A stretch of DNA of 64,000 bases, taken from assembly GCF_014075995.1 (NCBI RefSeq), contig NZ_CP055153.1, positions 4,340,001 to 4,404,000 of the forward strand, written 5' to 3'. This document shows positions 25,684 to 33,668 of this stretch, piece by piece. This DNA comes from Adhaeribacter radiodurans (GTDB lineage Bacteria > Bacteroidota > Bacteroidia > Cytophagales > Hymenobacteraceae). Each line of letters starts with the position of its first letter. Positions within the stretch are counted from its first letter, which is position 1. Under the pieces are notes generated by a model that saw nothing but the letters and a program-made list of their open reading frames with translations, had not been told where the DNA came from and ran no database searches. Made by a program: the position numbers and the translations under genes.

Positions 25684-26934
25684 TTATTTATCCGGCTTGT
25701 TTAAAACCTGACCGTCCCGTTGAATCAGCCAAGTAGTGATGGGATTAAAATGATAACCACCCTTGTTGTCGCCGCGGGCGGCAACTAATTGGTTAAAGGT
25801 AGGTTGGGTATAACCCGTTTCATCAACGGCCCGGCTCCTAATTTCGGTTTCTGCGCCGTTCCACTGCCACAAATGCCGGAAATAGGTATGCGCTTTGTCC
25901 AGCACGGGGTCTTGCAAACGAGCCAATTGCCAGGTTTTACCGGCGTCTGTACTTACTTCTACTTTTGTAATTTTACCCCGGCCACTCCAGGCTATGCCCC
26001 GGATTTCTATCCAGCCTTTTTCTACCTGCACCGGATAAGCTGGAAAAGTAATAATGGAACGGGTATCCATATCAAAACTAAACTGCCGGATCTTGCCGTC
26101 TTTTACGGGTTCGGTGTATTTAGAAGTTTCTTCGCGGGTCATAAACGGCGCATCGGAAAATTCCAGACGGCGCAGCCATTTTACGCTGGTATTACCTTCC
26201 CAACCGGGCAAAAACAAGCGGGCCGGATACCCTTGCTCCGGGCGAATAGCTTCGCCGTTTTGGGCATAAGCAATCATTCCATCTAGCAAACCTTTTTTTA
26301 CCGGAATGCTGCGGGTCATCACGGCGGCATCGGAACCTTCGGCCAAAAACCAGGTGGCATTGGGTTTTACGCCTACCTCCCGGAACAACGTAGAAAGCAG
26401 CACGCCCGTCCACTCGCTTTGACTGGTTAAACCGGCAATTTCCTGGGGCGTAATTTTCCCGGCCGGGTTGCTCCGGAAATTGCCCGAACACTCTAAAAAA
26501 CAAATTCGCGAAAAAGCCGGAAAACGTTTTAAATCCGACAAAGTAAATTTCATGGGCTTTTCTACCAAGCCGTGAATATACAGTTCGTAATCTTGCGGCT
26601 TAATGGTAGGTACGCCGGCATGGTGCCGTTCGTAATGCAAATCAGCGGGCGTAATGGTGCCGTATAAATCCTGTAAGGGGGTGCGCGACGACGTGTCCGA
26701 AGGTTTCCGAACTGGTTTTTCGTATACCGAACGCGTGCCTAACTCACTTGGTAATGGTCCGGGCTTTTTAGTAGGATCATCGGTTATTACCGCTGCTTCC
26801 GGTATAGCCGCCTGCACCGTTTTTCCTACCGCAGTTTGTACCAACACTACGGCTGCCGTTGCCGCGCCCCCCAAGAGTTTCCGGCGACTCAGCGGTTTAT
26901 GAAACAAGGGTGTATCTTCCGTTTCTGAATTCAC
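25684..26934 (-). CDS. Sulfite dehydrogenase-type molybdopterin oxidoreductase (SoxC/SorA-like), Tat-exported
   Basis: 416 residues from a GTG start at 26934. The N-terminus has a twin-arginine signal (SRRKLLGGAATAAVVL). The sulfite-oxidase fold is clear: YELYIHGLVEKPMKFTLSDL, then FLECSGNFRSN with the Mo-ligating Cys near residue 149, and the C-terminal Mo-cofactor dimerisation domain (IEIRGIAWSGRGKITKVEVSTDAGKTW, shown as one block of the domain). Such enzymes oxidise sulfite to sulfate in the periplasm and pass electrons to cytochrome c. The upstream gene, 63 bases away, encodes a c-type cytochrome, the expected SorB/SoxD-like partner. Whether it works in sulfite detoxification or a Sox-like chain is open; other Sox genes are not in the window. 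Confidence 0.9.
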   Translation of the reverse strand: MNSETEDTPLFHKPLSRRKLLGGAATAAVVLVQTAVGKTVQAAIPEAAVITDDPTKKPGPLPSELGTRSVYEKPVRKPSDTSSRTPLQDLYGTITPADLHYERHHAGVPTIKPQDYELYIHGLVEKPMKFTLSDLKRFPAFSRICFLECSGNFRSNPAGKITPQEIAGLTSQSEWTGVLLSTLFREVGVKPNATWFLAEGSDAAVMTRSIPVKKGLLDGMIAYAQNGEAIRPEQGYPARLFLPGWEGNTSVKWLRRLEFSDAPFMTREETSKYTEPVKDGKIRQFSFDMDTRSIITFPAYPVQVEKGWIEIRGIAWSGRGKITKVEVSTDAGKTWQLARLQDPVLDKAHTYFRHLWQWNGAETEIRSRAVDETGYTQPTFNQLVAARGDNKGGYHFNPITTWLIQRDGQVLNKPDK

Positions 26935-26997
26935 TTTATTGTTTTTTTTAAATTTTTCTAATTCTCATGTTTGCAACTCACGCTGTTTGCACCTAGT

Positions 26998-27645
26998 TTA
27001 TCTAACTTCCGATCCACCTCGCCGGTCATCGGGAACAAAGAGCTTTTGCGCGGGCATTACTACCTTGGGTAAGGTTATGGCGTTCATTTTGGCTTCCGGG
27101 GGAATAATCTTATTAGCATTTAGTAGAAAAGCGGTTAAGGCATAAACTTCTTCGTTGGTTAATGAACCCGGCGCATTAAACGGCATGGCCCGCCGGATAT
27201 AGTCGAACAAGGTGGTGGCGTAGGGCCAGTAATTGCCAATGGTTTTTTCTTTGCTGCTTTCTGCTCCGGCAATTTCGCTATCGGTAACAGAAACCAAGCG
27301 GTTATTTGGTCCTTCTATTCCCGTTTTACCATGGCAAGCTGCGCATTTTACGGCATAAATGGCTTTGCCCGCCAGTACGGTTCCCGAGCCTTGGGGTAAT
27401 CCTTTGCCATCAGGCCGCACGTCTATGTCCAGTAAAGCAATTTCTTGAGAAGTAGCCGGTTTCCCAAAGTTAAAACTCGCTGGCCACTCTGAGGAATCAG
27501 GACTTGGTACTGGAGCTGCCGAAACGTTGGAAATTGCTGTAGATTGGTTTGCCGGTTGCGTGCGGACGCAGGATGCTCCCAGAAGCAGCACACCCGCTAC
27601 AAGCCAGGCTAAACCAATTTTTTTTAAAAATTTTAAATTTTCCAT
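26998..27645 (-). CDS. c-type cytochrome lipoprotein, partner of the sulfite dehydrogenase
   Basis: A 215-residue lipoprotein (lipobox LLLGASC). A single haem motif VKCAACHGKTG lies near residue 97. The likely axial Met is in RRAMPFNAPGSLTNEEVYAL, and a C-terminal helix LTAFLLNANKII follows. The long N-terminal stretch (LLDIDVRPDGKGLPQGSGT) is typical of SoxD/SorB-like cytochromes that accept electrons from the Mo subunit. It is the first gene of a minus-strand operon with the sulfite dehydrogenase and bshB1. I infer that it carries electrons from sulfite oxidation toward the respiratory chain. Confidence 0.9.
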   Translation of the reverse strand: MENLKFLKKIGLAWLVAGVLLLGASCVRTQPANQSTAISNVSAAPVPSPDSSEWPASFNFGKPATSQEIALLDIDVRPDGKGLPQGSGTVLAGKAIYAVKCAACHGKTGIEGPNNRLVSVTDSEIAGAESSKEKTIGNYWPYATTLFDYIRRAMPFNAPGSLTNEEVYALTAFLLNANKIIPPEAKMNAITLPKVVMPAQKLFVPDDRRGGSEVR

Positions 27646-27899
27646 CTAATAATATATTGCCATTTCTCCCTCCTACTTACCGGTTCTTGCTTTCATAAAA
27701 TAAGCTTTGTTTCCTGTTCTTCGGCTGTAGTTAATAGAGTGGAGCAGCGAGGTATTTTTAAGTGAATTTTGTTTTGATCTTTGTAATTAAGTTTTTCTCC
27801 ATTAATGCCGTCAATTTATCTGGTTTAGATAAACACAACCTGGTAGCAGCCGTAACAAGAAGTGTGAATCATTTATTTTCCACTTAAAAGCTATATGCC
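27646..27899. other. Divergent promoter region
   Basis: Non-coding DNA between the sulfite dehydrogenase operon (minus) and the 57-residue ORF (plus). No repeat or strong hairpin seen. Confidence 0.4.
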
Positions 27900-28073
27900 A
27901 TGACCAAAGGACATAATAAAGACATGCACGAGGACGAGAATACATCTCAAACAAATAAAGACAAAGGCCAAAGCACCAAGCTGAAGCATTCTAAAAAAGA
28001 CGACAGTCCGAACCAAGGCCGTCATGCCAACCCGGACCAAAGCGGTGGCACCAAAGGAGCCAACAGCATTTAA
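27900..28073 (+). CDS. 57-residue hydrophilic, probably disordered protein
   Basis: A short ORF encoding 57 residues, starting MTKGHNKDMHEDEN and ending KGANSI. It is very rich in Lys, Asn, Asp, Gln, Gly, Ser and His and has almost no hydrophobic residues, as in small intrinsically disordered or stress-related proteins. A clean hairpin with a T-tract begins 21 bases after the stop, and an in-frame ATG is present. Together these support a real gene transcribed alone on the plus strand, against the flanking operons. I cannot name a family. A decaying fragment is less likely given the intact terminator and codon use. Confidence 0.6.
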   Translation: MTKGHNKDMHEDENTSQTNKDKGQSTKLKHSKKDDSPNQGRHANPDQSGGTKGANSI

Positions 28074-28093
28074 TTTTTTAAAATTTTTATTTT

Positions 28094-28135
28094 AAGGCCT
28101 AAGAATCTAATGATGGTTCTTAGGCCTTTTTGTTT
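28094..28135 (+). terminator. Intrinsic terminator of the 57-residue ORF
   Basis: 12 bp perfect stem 28094-28105/28117-28128 (AAGGCCTAAGAA), 11-base loop, followed by TTTGTTT on the plus strand. Confidence 0.8.
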
Positions 28136-28176
28136 CCTACCTAACTACCCATCAAATTATAAAATTTAGGAGATGG

Positions 28177-28315
28177 TCCCCCTTTGGAGGGGGTAAGGGG
28201 AGGATTAGATTCTCCTTAAATAATCTTAAATAAGACCAGGTCCAAGTTTATTTAAAATTTAAGTTTATTTGTTATTGACTACTACCTCTCCTCCCCCTAC
28301 CCCCTCCAAAGAGGA
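28177..28315. repeat. Short element with G/C-run inverted ends
   Basis: Left end (CCCTTTGGAGGGGGTAAGGG, about 28177-28206) and right end (CCCCCTACCCCCTCCAAAG, about 28286-28315) are imperfect inverted repeats around an AT-rich centre of about 80 bp. Non-coding; a MITE-like element of the same general type as 31642-31954 but a different sequence. Confidence 0.5.
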
Positions 28316-28350
28316 CTTTTTTTCCTATGTTGAGCAATAATTGGATATTG

Positions 28351-29640
28351 TTACTTATCCCCGAATAAAACAAAAGCAATTACCAGCGTGATAAAAATGT
28401 TAAAAGTTTGCGCTATTAAAAAGGCATAAAGCGGTTTCTTGCTTTGCTTATTAAATAAATCGGCAAAGTTGGTTTCCAGACCAATACTGGTGAAAGCCAG
28501 GGCAAACCACAAACCTTGCAGGTTTTTTAAACTGTCTTTCACCTGAGCGGTAGTTTCGGGTGATACAAAAAACGAGAAGAGCAGCGAAGCACCGATAAAG
28601 CCCAGTACAAACTTGGGGAAACGCTCCCAAATAACGCCTAAAGTAGGTTTGGTATTCTGGTCGGTTGCCGACGGATGTTTGGTGTACGTCCAGTAAACCG
28701 AAATGGCAAAAGCGGCTAAGCCGAGCAACACGTTTTGGGAGAACTTCACAATGGTACTAATTTTTAAAGCCGTTTCGCCCACCAAGGTACCCGAAGCCAC
28801 TACAGCCCCGGTAGTATCAATGCTGCCACCTAACCAGGCGCCGGTAACTTCCTGCGGAAAATTAAAATACTGCGCTACGTACGGCATAAAAATCATCATC
28901 GGAATGGCCGTGATCAACACCATCGAAATCACGTAAGAAAGCTTTTTAGAATCGCCTTTAATGGCGCCGGAGGTAGCAATAGCTGCCGAAACACCGCAAA
29001 TAGACACCGCGCTGGAAATCATCATGGTGAGCTCGTCGTCTACTTTCAGTTTTTTACAAGTCCAGTAAGCCAGGTACCACACCGATACCACTACCAGCAA
29101 CGCCTGAATTAAACCCAATGAACCCGCTTTTAAGATATCCGAGAAAATAACACTGGTACCCAATAGCACTAAGCCAATTTTCACAAACAACTCCGTAGTC
29201 AGCGTAGCCCGAAACCAATCCGGCAACTTAAAAAAGTTACCAATTACTAAACCAATCGATAAACTAAAAATAACAGCTTCCAGGTTTAAGGCTTTTACCT
29301 GCTTATTACCAGCCAGAATTAAAGCCAGAATGGTAAGTATATACACTACCGGAAAAACGAGCAAATACGATTTTAAGGGTTTACCAACCAAACTGGCTCC
29401 CAACCCACCAATGGTAAATACCAGCAGAAACTGCAAAGCAATAATGCTCAGATTACCGGCATTTAAAACTTTAGAAGTTAAGTCAGCGGTATTACTCCAG
29501 CCAAATACCGGAACCGGCAGTAGAAATCCAGCAATGGCTAACAAAATGATTAATCCTCCTAGAATCACTACCGTCCAGTCTTCGGAAATGGCAAGTCGGA
29601 TTTTGGGTGGAGAAGTAATTGTTGTTTGGGTTGATGACAT
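28351..29640 (-). CDS. YeiH/YadS-type putative sulfate exporter (UPF0324 family)
   Basis: A 429-residue polytopic membrane protein with about ten hydrophobic segments. It matches the YeiH family (PF03601): LFVKIGLVLLGTSVIFSDIL, MISSAVSICGVSAAIATSGAI, GGSIDTTGAVVASGTLVGE and, at the end, LWFALAFTSIGLETNF. The family is often called putative sulfate exporter and occurs beside cysteine and sulfonate degradation genes in other bacteria. Here it is close to the sulfite dehydrogenase operon on the same strand, which fits export of the sulfate or sulfite produced. A palindromic motif shared with the cassette B leader lies 22-43 bases before the start codon. The transported ion is inferred. Confidence 0.88.
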   Translation of the reverse strand: MSSTQTTITSPPKIRLAISEDWTVVILGGLIILLAIAGFLLPVPVFGWSNTADLTSKVLNAGNLSIIALQFLLVFTIGGLGASLVGKPLKSYLLVFPVVYILTILALILAGNKQVKALNLEAVIFSLSIGLVIGNFFKLPDWFRATLTTELFVKIGLVLLGTSVIFSDILKAGSLGLIQALLVVVSVWYLAYWTCKKLKVDDELTMMISSAVSICGVSAAIATSGAIKGDSKKLSYVISMVLITAIPMMIFMPYVAQYFNFPQEVTGAWLGGSIDTTGAVVASGTLVGETALKISTIVKFSQNVLLGLAAFAISVYWTYTKHPSATDQNTKPTLGVIWERFPKFVLGFIGASLLFSFFVSPETTAQVKDSLKNLQGLWFALAFTSIGLETNFADLFNKQSKKPLYAFLIAQTFNIFITLVIAFVLFGDK

Positions 29641-29661
29641 AATTTTTTAAATTTTCTTTAT

Positions 29662-29683
29662 TATATAGATTTAGTAGACAATT
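29662..29683 (-). promoter_or_regulatory. Putative operator of yeiH-like gene
   Basis: On the minus strand, TTGTCTACTAAATCTATATA lies about 25-45 bases before the ATG. It matches the palindrome before the Cys-rich leader of cassette B at about 16 of 18 positions (TTGTCTA, two variable bases, AAATCTATA). A shared sulfur-responsive regulator, for example of the Rrf2 type, would explain it; that is inference. Confidence 0.35.
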
Positions 29684-29766
29684 AATTCAGGTGGATATAT
29701 AAGTTGAGATACTTTTAAGCCGATTTGAATATTTAAAATTTTTAGAATTCTTGCCCTCTCGTTATC

Positions 29767-29908
29767 TCGCGAGCGTCCTCGCTCGTGAGCAGCATAGTCC
29801 GGCCTCTGGCCGGTTGGAATTTACCTGTAGAGCCTTCGTATAAAGGCTCATCCGTTTGCCCGGCCGGAGGCCTACCTAATAGTCAGCCACGAGCGAGGAC
29901 GCTCGCGG
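29767..29908. repeat. Palindromic repeat family R1, copy 3
   Basis: Outer arms CGCGAGCGTCCTCGCTCGTG and CACGAGCGAGGACGCTCGCG; inner arms GGCCTCTGGCC and GGCCGGAGGCC, where the single change keeps a G-T pair. Lies between the YeiH-like gene and the flavoprotein gene. Confidence 0.75.
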
Positions 29909-29957
29909 CATTTTTAACTTACTCTCCGGAAGAAACAAATTCACTATGGTCAATCTA

Positions 29958-30019
29958 CTATGGCGCGGATTTACTTACGTGCCTCTCTTGCAAGTCACGG
30001 AAGTAAATCCGCGCCATAG
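29958..30019. repeat. Inverted-repeat element R2, complete copy
   Basis: Arms 29958-29981 and 29996-30019 pair over 24 bp with one mismatch (CTATGGCGCGGATTTACTT...). Loop of 14 bases. Another full copy is at 31716-31851 and a half copy at 7430-7454. Confidence 0.7.
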
Positions 30020-30065
30020 TGATGCTATAGTAGTTCATTTTTAGTCCACACAACTTTTAAAACCC

Positions 30066-31499
30066 CTACTTATGAATTTTAAAAACATCTTTCAAGGCCC
30101 GGTTAGCCGCATGATACCCGCACATACCGTGCACTCCCCCACCCGGTGGGGTAGAGGAAGAACAGACGTAAATGCCTTTCGCCGAAGTCCGGTAAGGCGA
30201 TAGGCTTATGGTAGGTCGCGTGTATAATTGCTTTAAATCGATAATACCGCCGTTAATGTCGCCGCCAATGTAGTTGGGGTTATAGGCTTCTACCTGGGCG
30301 GTATTCATGACACTTCGACCGATAATTAAGTCCCGGAAACCGGGCGCGAAACGCTCAATCTGATTTTCGATGGCTTCGGTTCGGTCGAGCTGCGAACCGT
30401 TTGGTACGTGGCAATACGCCCAGGCGGTATGCTTCCCGGCGGGTGCCCGCGAGGAGTCAAATAAACTTTGCTGCGCCAATAATACAAAAGGCTTGTCCGG
30501 GTGCTGCCCCTTGGCACTTTTTTGCTCACCGGCCGCAATTTCTTCTAAAGTATTTCCCAGGTGCACGGTACCAGCATTCCGACATTCGGGCGCGGTAAAC
30601 GGAATAGGTCCGTCTAGGGCCCAATCCATTTTAAATACGCCCATGCCGTAGCGGTAGCGGTTCAATTGCCACTTGTAAACTGATGAAAGCCGGTAACCGG
30701 CCATTTCCAGTAACTGTTTCGGTGTAACATCCAACAAAACAGCTTTGGCGGAAGGTAGTTGTTTTAAAGTTTTTACATAGTTACCGGTTTCGATTTCTCC
30801 TCCCAAAGAAACAAAATAGGAAGCCATGGCATTAGCGATTTGCTGCGAACCACCCTTAGGAACGGGCCAGCCTCGCAAATGCCCCACTGCCATTAATACT
30901 AAACCAATAGCCGAAGTAGCCAGGTTGCTTAAAGGTTGAATGCTGTGCGCGGCCATACCTGCCCAAAGACCCTTCGCCTCCGGAGTACTAAAACCTTTTG
31001 CCAAAAAAGTAGCGGAGGTAAGCGCTTTCACCCCAAAACCAGCCATAGCTACAGGGAATTTCGGAATGGGCAAAGGGCCTAATACATCGGGGGCTAATTT
31101 CGGCCAATCCCGTACCACCGATTCCATCAAATGCAAGTACGCTTCTTTATCTTCGCCCAATAAAGCAGCTGTTTCCTCCAACGATTTTTTTAAAATCGCG
31201 GCAGTCCCATTGTCAAAGGGGTGGGCGGCGGCAATATCGGGGTAAATAAATTCCAGCCCGTGTTCCTGCAGCGGCAACGTACTCATAAAAGGCGAGGCCG
31301 CTGCCATGGGATGAATGGCCGAGCATACGTCGTGCACAAAACCCGGCAGAGTTAATTCTTTTGATCGTAAGCCACCGCCAATCGTGCTGCTTCCTTCTAC
31401 AATTAAAACGGAAAGCCCCGCTTGTTGCAACCGAATACCGGCCGCTAACCCGTTGGGTCCGGAACCCACTACTATGGCATCATAATTTGTTTTCGTCAC
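30066..31499 (-). CDS. FAD-dependent oxidoreductase, phytoene-desaturase/PYROXD2-like
   Basis: 477 residues from a GTG start at 31499. The N-terminus has the dinucleotide-binding motif DAIVVGSGPNGLAAGIRLQQ followed by VLIVEGSSTIGGGLRS, as in CrtI-type desaturases and amine oxidases. The pattern VHDVCSAIHPMAAASPFM and the C-terminal TPPGGGVHGMCGYHAANRAL are characteristic of the PYROXD2-like branch rather than of carotenoid enzymes. No carotenoid genes (crtB, crtY) are nearby. The natural substrate is not known. Probably monocistronic, bordered on both sides by repeats. Confidence 0.85.
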   Translation of the reverse strand: MTKTNYDAIVVGSGPNGLAAGIRLQQAGLSVLIVEGSSTIGGGLRSKELTLPGFVHDVCSAIHPMAAASPFMSTLPLQEHGLEFIYPDIAAAHPFDNGTAAILKKSLEETAALLGEDKEAYLHLMESVVRDWPKLAPDVLGPLPIPKFPVAMAGFGVKALTSATFLAKGFSTPEAKGLWAGMAAHSIQPLSNLATSAIGLVLMAVGHLRGWPVPKGGSQQIANAMASYFVSLGGEIETGNYVKTLKQLPSAKAVLLDVTPKQLLEMAGYRLSSVYKWQLNRYRYGMGVFKMDWALDGPIPFTAPECRNAGTVHLGNTLEEIAAGEQKSAKGQHPDKPFVLLAQQSLFDSSRAPAGKHTAWAYCHVPNGSQLDRTEAIENQIERFAPGFRDLIIGRSVMNTAQVEAYNPNYIGGDINGGIIDLKQLYTRPTISLSPYRTSAKGIYVCSSSTPPGGGVHGMCGYHAANRALKDVFKIHK

Positions 31500-31641
31500 A
31501 AGTAATATCTGGTTTGAATAGGTGAAGCAAAGTAACTGTACTTACCTTATTCTTTAAATCTGGTTCGGTATTATAATGTTTTAAGCAACATTTGTTTTTT
31601 CTGCTGAAGGGAGCTGCTTACATTATTAAATTTTTATTCCC

Positions 31642-31954
31642 GGAAAGTCAACCACCCCCAACCCCTCCTTAGCCAAGGAGGGGAGCTTTAATATGCTTTT
31701 TTTTAAGAAATAAATCTATAACGCGAATTTACTTCCGTGCCTTGCCCCTCCTTAGATAACTTGACCGAAAAAGGTTAAAGGACCTGCTAATTTCAGCAAT
31801 TCAGCTTTTCTGTTTTAACCTGTAAGTCACGGAAGTAAATCCGCGCCATAGTTGCCATAGTTGTAAATAATTTTAAAAATTTTTTAAGTTAAAACGGTTT
31901 TTCTTCAAAACTCCCCTCCTTGGATAAGGAGGGGTTGGGAGTGGTTGACTTTCC
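31642..31954. repeat. MITE-like element with 44 bp inverted ends, carrying an R2 element inside
   Basis: Left end 31642-31685 and right end 31911-31954 are inverted repeats with only two mismatches. They begin GGAAAGTCAACCAC and contain a nested CCCCTCCTT...AAGGAGGGG palindrome. The interior holds a whole R2 inverted repeat (31716-31851). No transposase. Looks like one small element inserted in another. Confidence 0.65.
31716..31851. repeat. Inverted-repeat element R2, expanded copy
   Basis: Arms 31716-31739 and 31828-31851 pair with three mismatches and match the arms at 29958-30019. The loop is 88 bases instead of 14, so the family has variable centres. Confidence 0.6.
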
Positions 31955-31973
31955 TATTTAAGACCTACTACCA

Positions 31974-33632
31974 CTAATATTTACCTGCTTCTAAAGTACT
32001 TTCGGAGAGCGCGTATTGTTTGTTCACTTTATCCAGCATAATGTAAACGGAGTTTTTCTTATCGTCGGTACCGGTTAAAATTACCCGGGAGCCATCGGTG
32101 GTGGAATATTTTAAAATCATGCGGTTGCGTTTTTCGTTTTTTGGTGCTTCGGCAAATTCACGGTCGCGGCGGGTAGAGGCGGCTCTTTCGTCAATCATCT
32201 TATTTTCGTCGCCGATGTTCGCTAAGGCTTCTTTGGGAATCCAGTTTTCATCGTAGGCTGTAGCAGCTTCTTTTTTCTTTTGCTGCGTATTCGAGTTATT
32301 CTGACCACCATCGCCACCTACGCCCGCTGCCCGGTTACGACGGGCTTGAAAGGGGTAATATTTATCCTGCAGGTATAAAACCTGGTTTACCGTATCGGCT
32401 AAATAATGAAAAATTCGTCGTCCGCCACCCACACCGGAAATTTCGAAAGTACGGTTAATGTCGCGCATGGGGTCGCCGCCACCGTTGGATAGATCCAAAG
32501 GCAAAGGCCGATTTACTTTGTAGGTCAGGGTAGTCCATTTCTCGAAAGTTACGTCTTGCCACCGCACCGAATCTTCCGGGGAGAAAGGCAGCATTTGATT
32601 ATTAATCCGGAACTCCGATACGTGATACGTACCGCGTAGTTTCTTTACTCCGGCCGTAGATGGTTGCTTGTACGGATCGTACAAAAAGTTAACTAATTGT
32701 AGATAAAATAACACGCCCAAAAACAAGACGATGACGCCGGTTTTTAAACCAATGCGGGTAAATTTCTGCCAGGTTTGCGCAAAGGTTGGGTAATAATTTA
32801 CCGGCACCGTAAAGCGTTCCTGAATAAGTAAGCGGTATAATTTCGGAATATCGTGCACCATCAGGAAACCAGCCAGCAACACAAAATAAGAGCTGTACAC
32901 GTGCACCCCGCCGTCATAAGCAAAATTCACGTACACGATATCGCCCAAGGCACCAAATAACAGAATAGCACCCAAAGTAGTCGTGCGACGGAAAAACAAC
33001 AAAGTACCGGCGGCTACTTCCACCACCCCGGCAAAAATCTGGTACCAGGGCACAATGCCGATGGATAACCAGTAAATTTTCTGGGCAGTAAAATCGCCCA
33101 GATTAGTTTCCAATAAACCTAAAGAAGGATACGGCATTTGCACCGGCAATAATTTAGTAAAACCGAAGCCGATAATACCAATACCGGCCCGATAACGCAC
33201 AATTACCCGCAACCAATAATACAGTAAGTTGTAATTTTTAGGTGCCGGACTCTTTTTAGCAGCTACCCAAGTCCAGATTATTCCGCCCACAACGGCTACC
33301 AGAAAAGTAACAATCCAATTGGCGTAGCCATTAAGCTTACTCCCAAAGAAGGTATTTCCAAACAAATCAATACCGGAGCCGAAACGCGCAATGTCGTATA
33401 AATCGCGGTAATGGAGGTTGGTCCAATCCATATTGGCCACGTGTTTGTACCATTCCACGCCGTTCGGGATGGAGAGGCAAACAAAAAAGATAAATGATAT
33501 CCGGAAGGCCACCTTCTGGTAAGCTTTCCATTCCGGAGTAGCGCTAATATTAGCGGGAGTACCAATCTCGTTCCCTGCAGCCACACGGGCTTTCTGATCG
33601 GTAGTCGGTTCGATGGTTTCTAAGGTAGCCAT
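31974..33632 (-). CDS. DoxX-like integral membrane protein with C-terminal soluble domain (cassette B, second copy)
   Basis: A 552-residue paralogue of the protein at 9576 and in the same position, last in the cassette. Membrane core: YYWLRVIVRYRAGIGIIGFG, PVQMPYPSLGLLETNLGDF and a GTLLFFRRTTTLGAILLFGA block. C-terminal domain: NQMLPFSPEDSVRWQDVTFE and IMLDKVNKQYALSES. It differs by an insertion of about 75 residues near residues 430-503, rich in Gly, Asn, Gln, Lys and Glu (for example GVGGDGGQNNSNTQQKKKEA), which splits the soluble domain with a probably disordered, charged loop. The gene starts 36 bases after the stop of its partner at 33669. Function unknown; a membrane redox or transport role linked to the SusCD pair is inferred from context. 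Confidence 0.7.
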   Translation of the reverse strand: MATLETIEPTTDQKARVAAGNEIGTPANISATPEWKAYQKVAFRISFIFFVCLSIPNGVEWYKHVANMDWTNLHYRDLYDIARFGSGIDLFGNTFFGSKLNGYANWIVTFLVAVVGGIIWTWVAAKKSPAPKNYNLLYYWLRVIVRYRAGIGIIGFGFTKLLPVQMPYPSLGLLETNLGDFTAQKIYWLSIGIVPWYQIFAGVVEVAAGTLLFFRRTTTLGAILLFGALGDIVYVNFAYDGGVHVYSSYFVLLAGFLMVHDIPKLYRLLIQERFTVPVNYYPTFAQTWQKFTRIGLKTGVIVLFLGVLFYLQLVNFLYDPYKQPSTAGVKKLRGTYHVSEFRINNQMLPFSPEDSVRWQDVTFEKWTTLTYKVNRPLPLDLSNGGGDPMRDINRTFEISGVGGGRRIFHYLADTVNQVLYLQDKYYPFQARRNRAAGVGGDGGQNNSNTQQKKKEAATAYDENWIPKEALANIGDENKMIDERAASTRRDREFAEAPKNEKRNRMILKYSTTDGSRVILTGTDDKKNSVYIMLDKVNKQYALSESTLEAGKY

Positions 33633-33668
33633 ATCTGTTTTTTAAAATTGTTAGGAGAATTTATCTAC

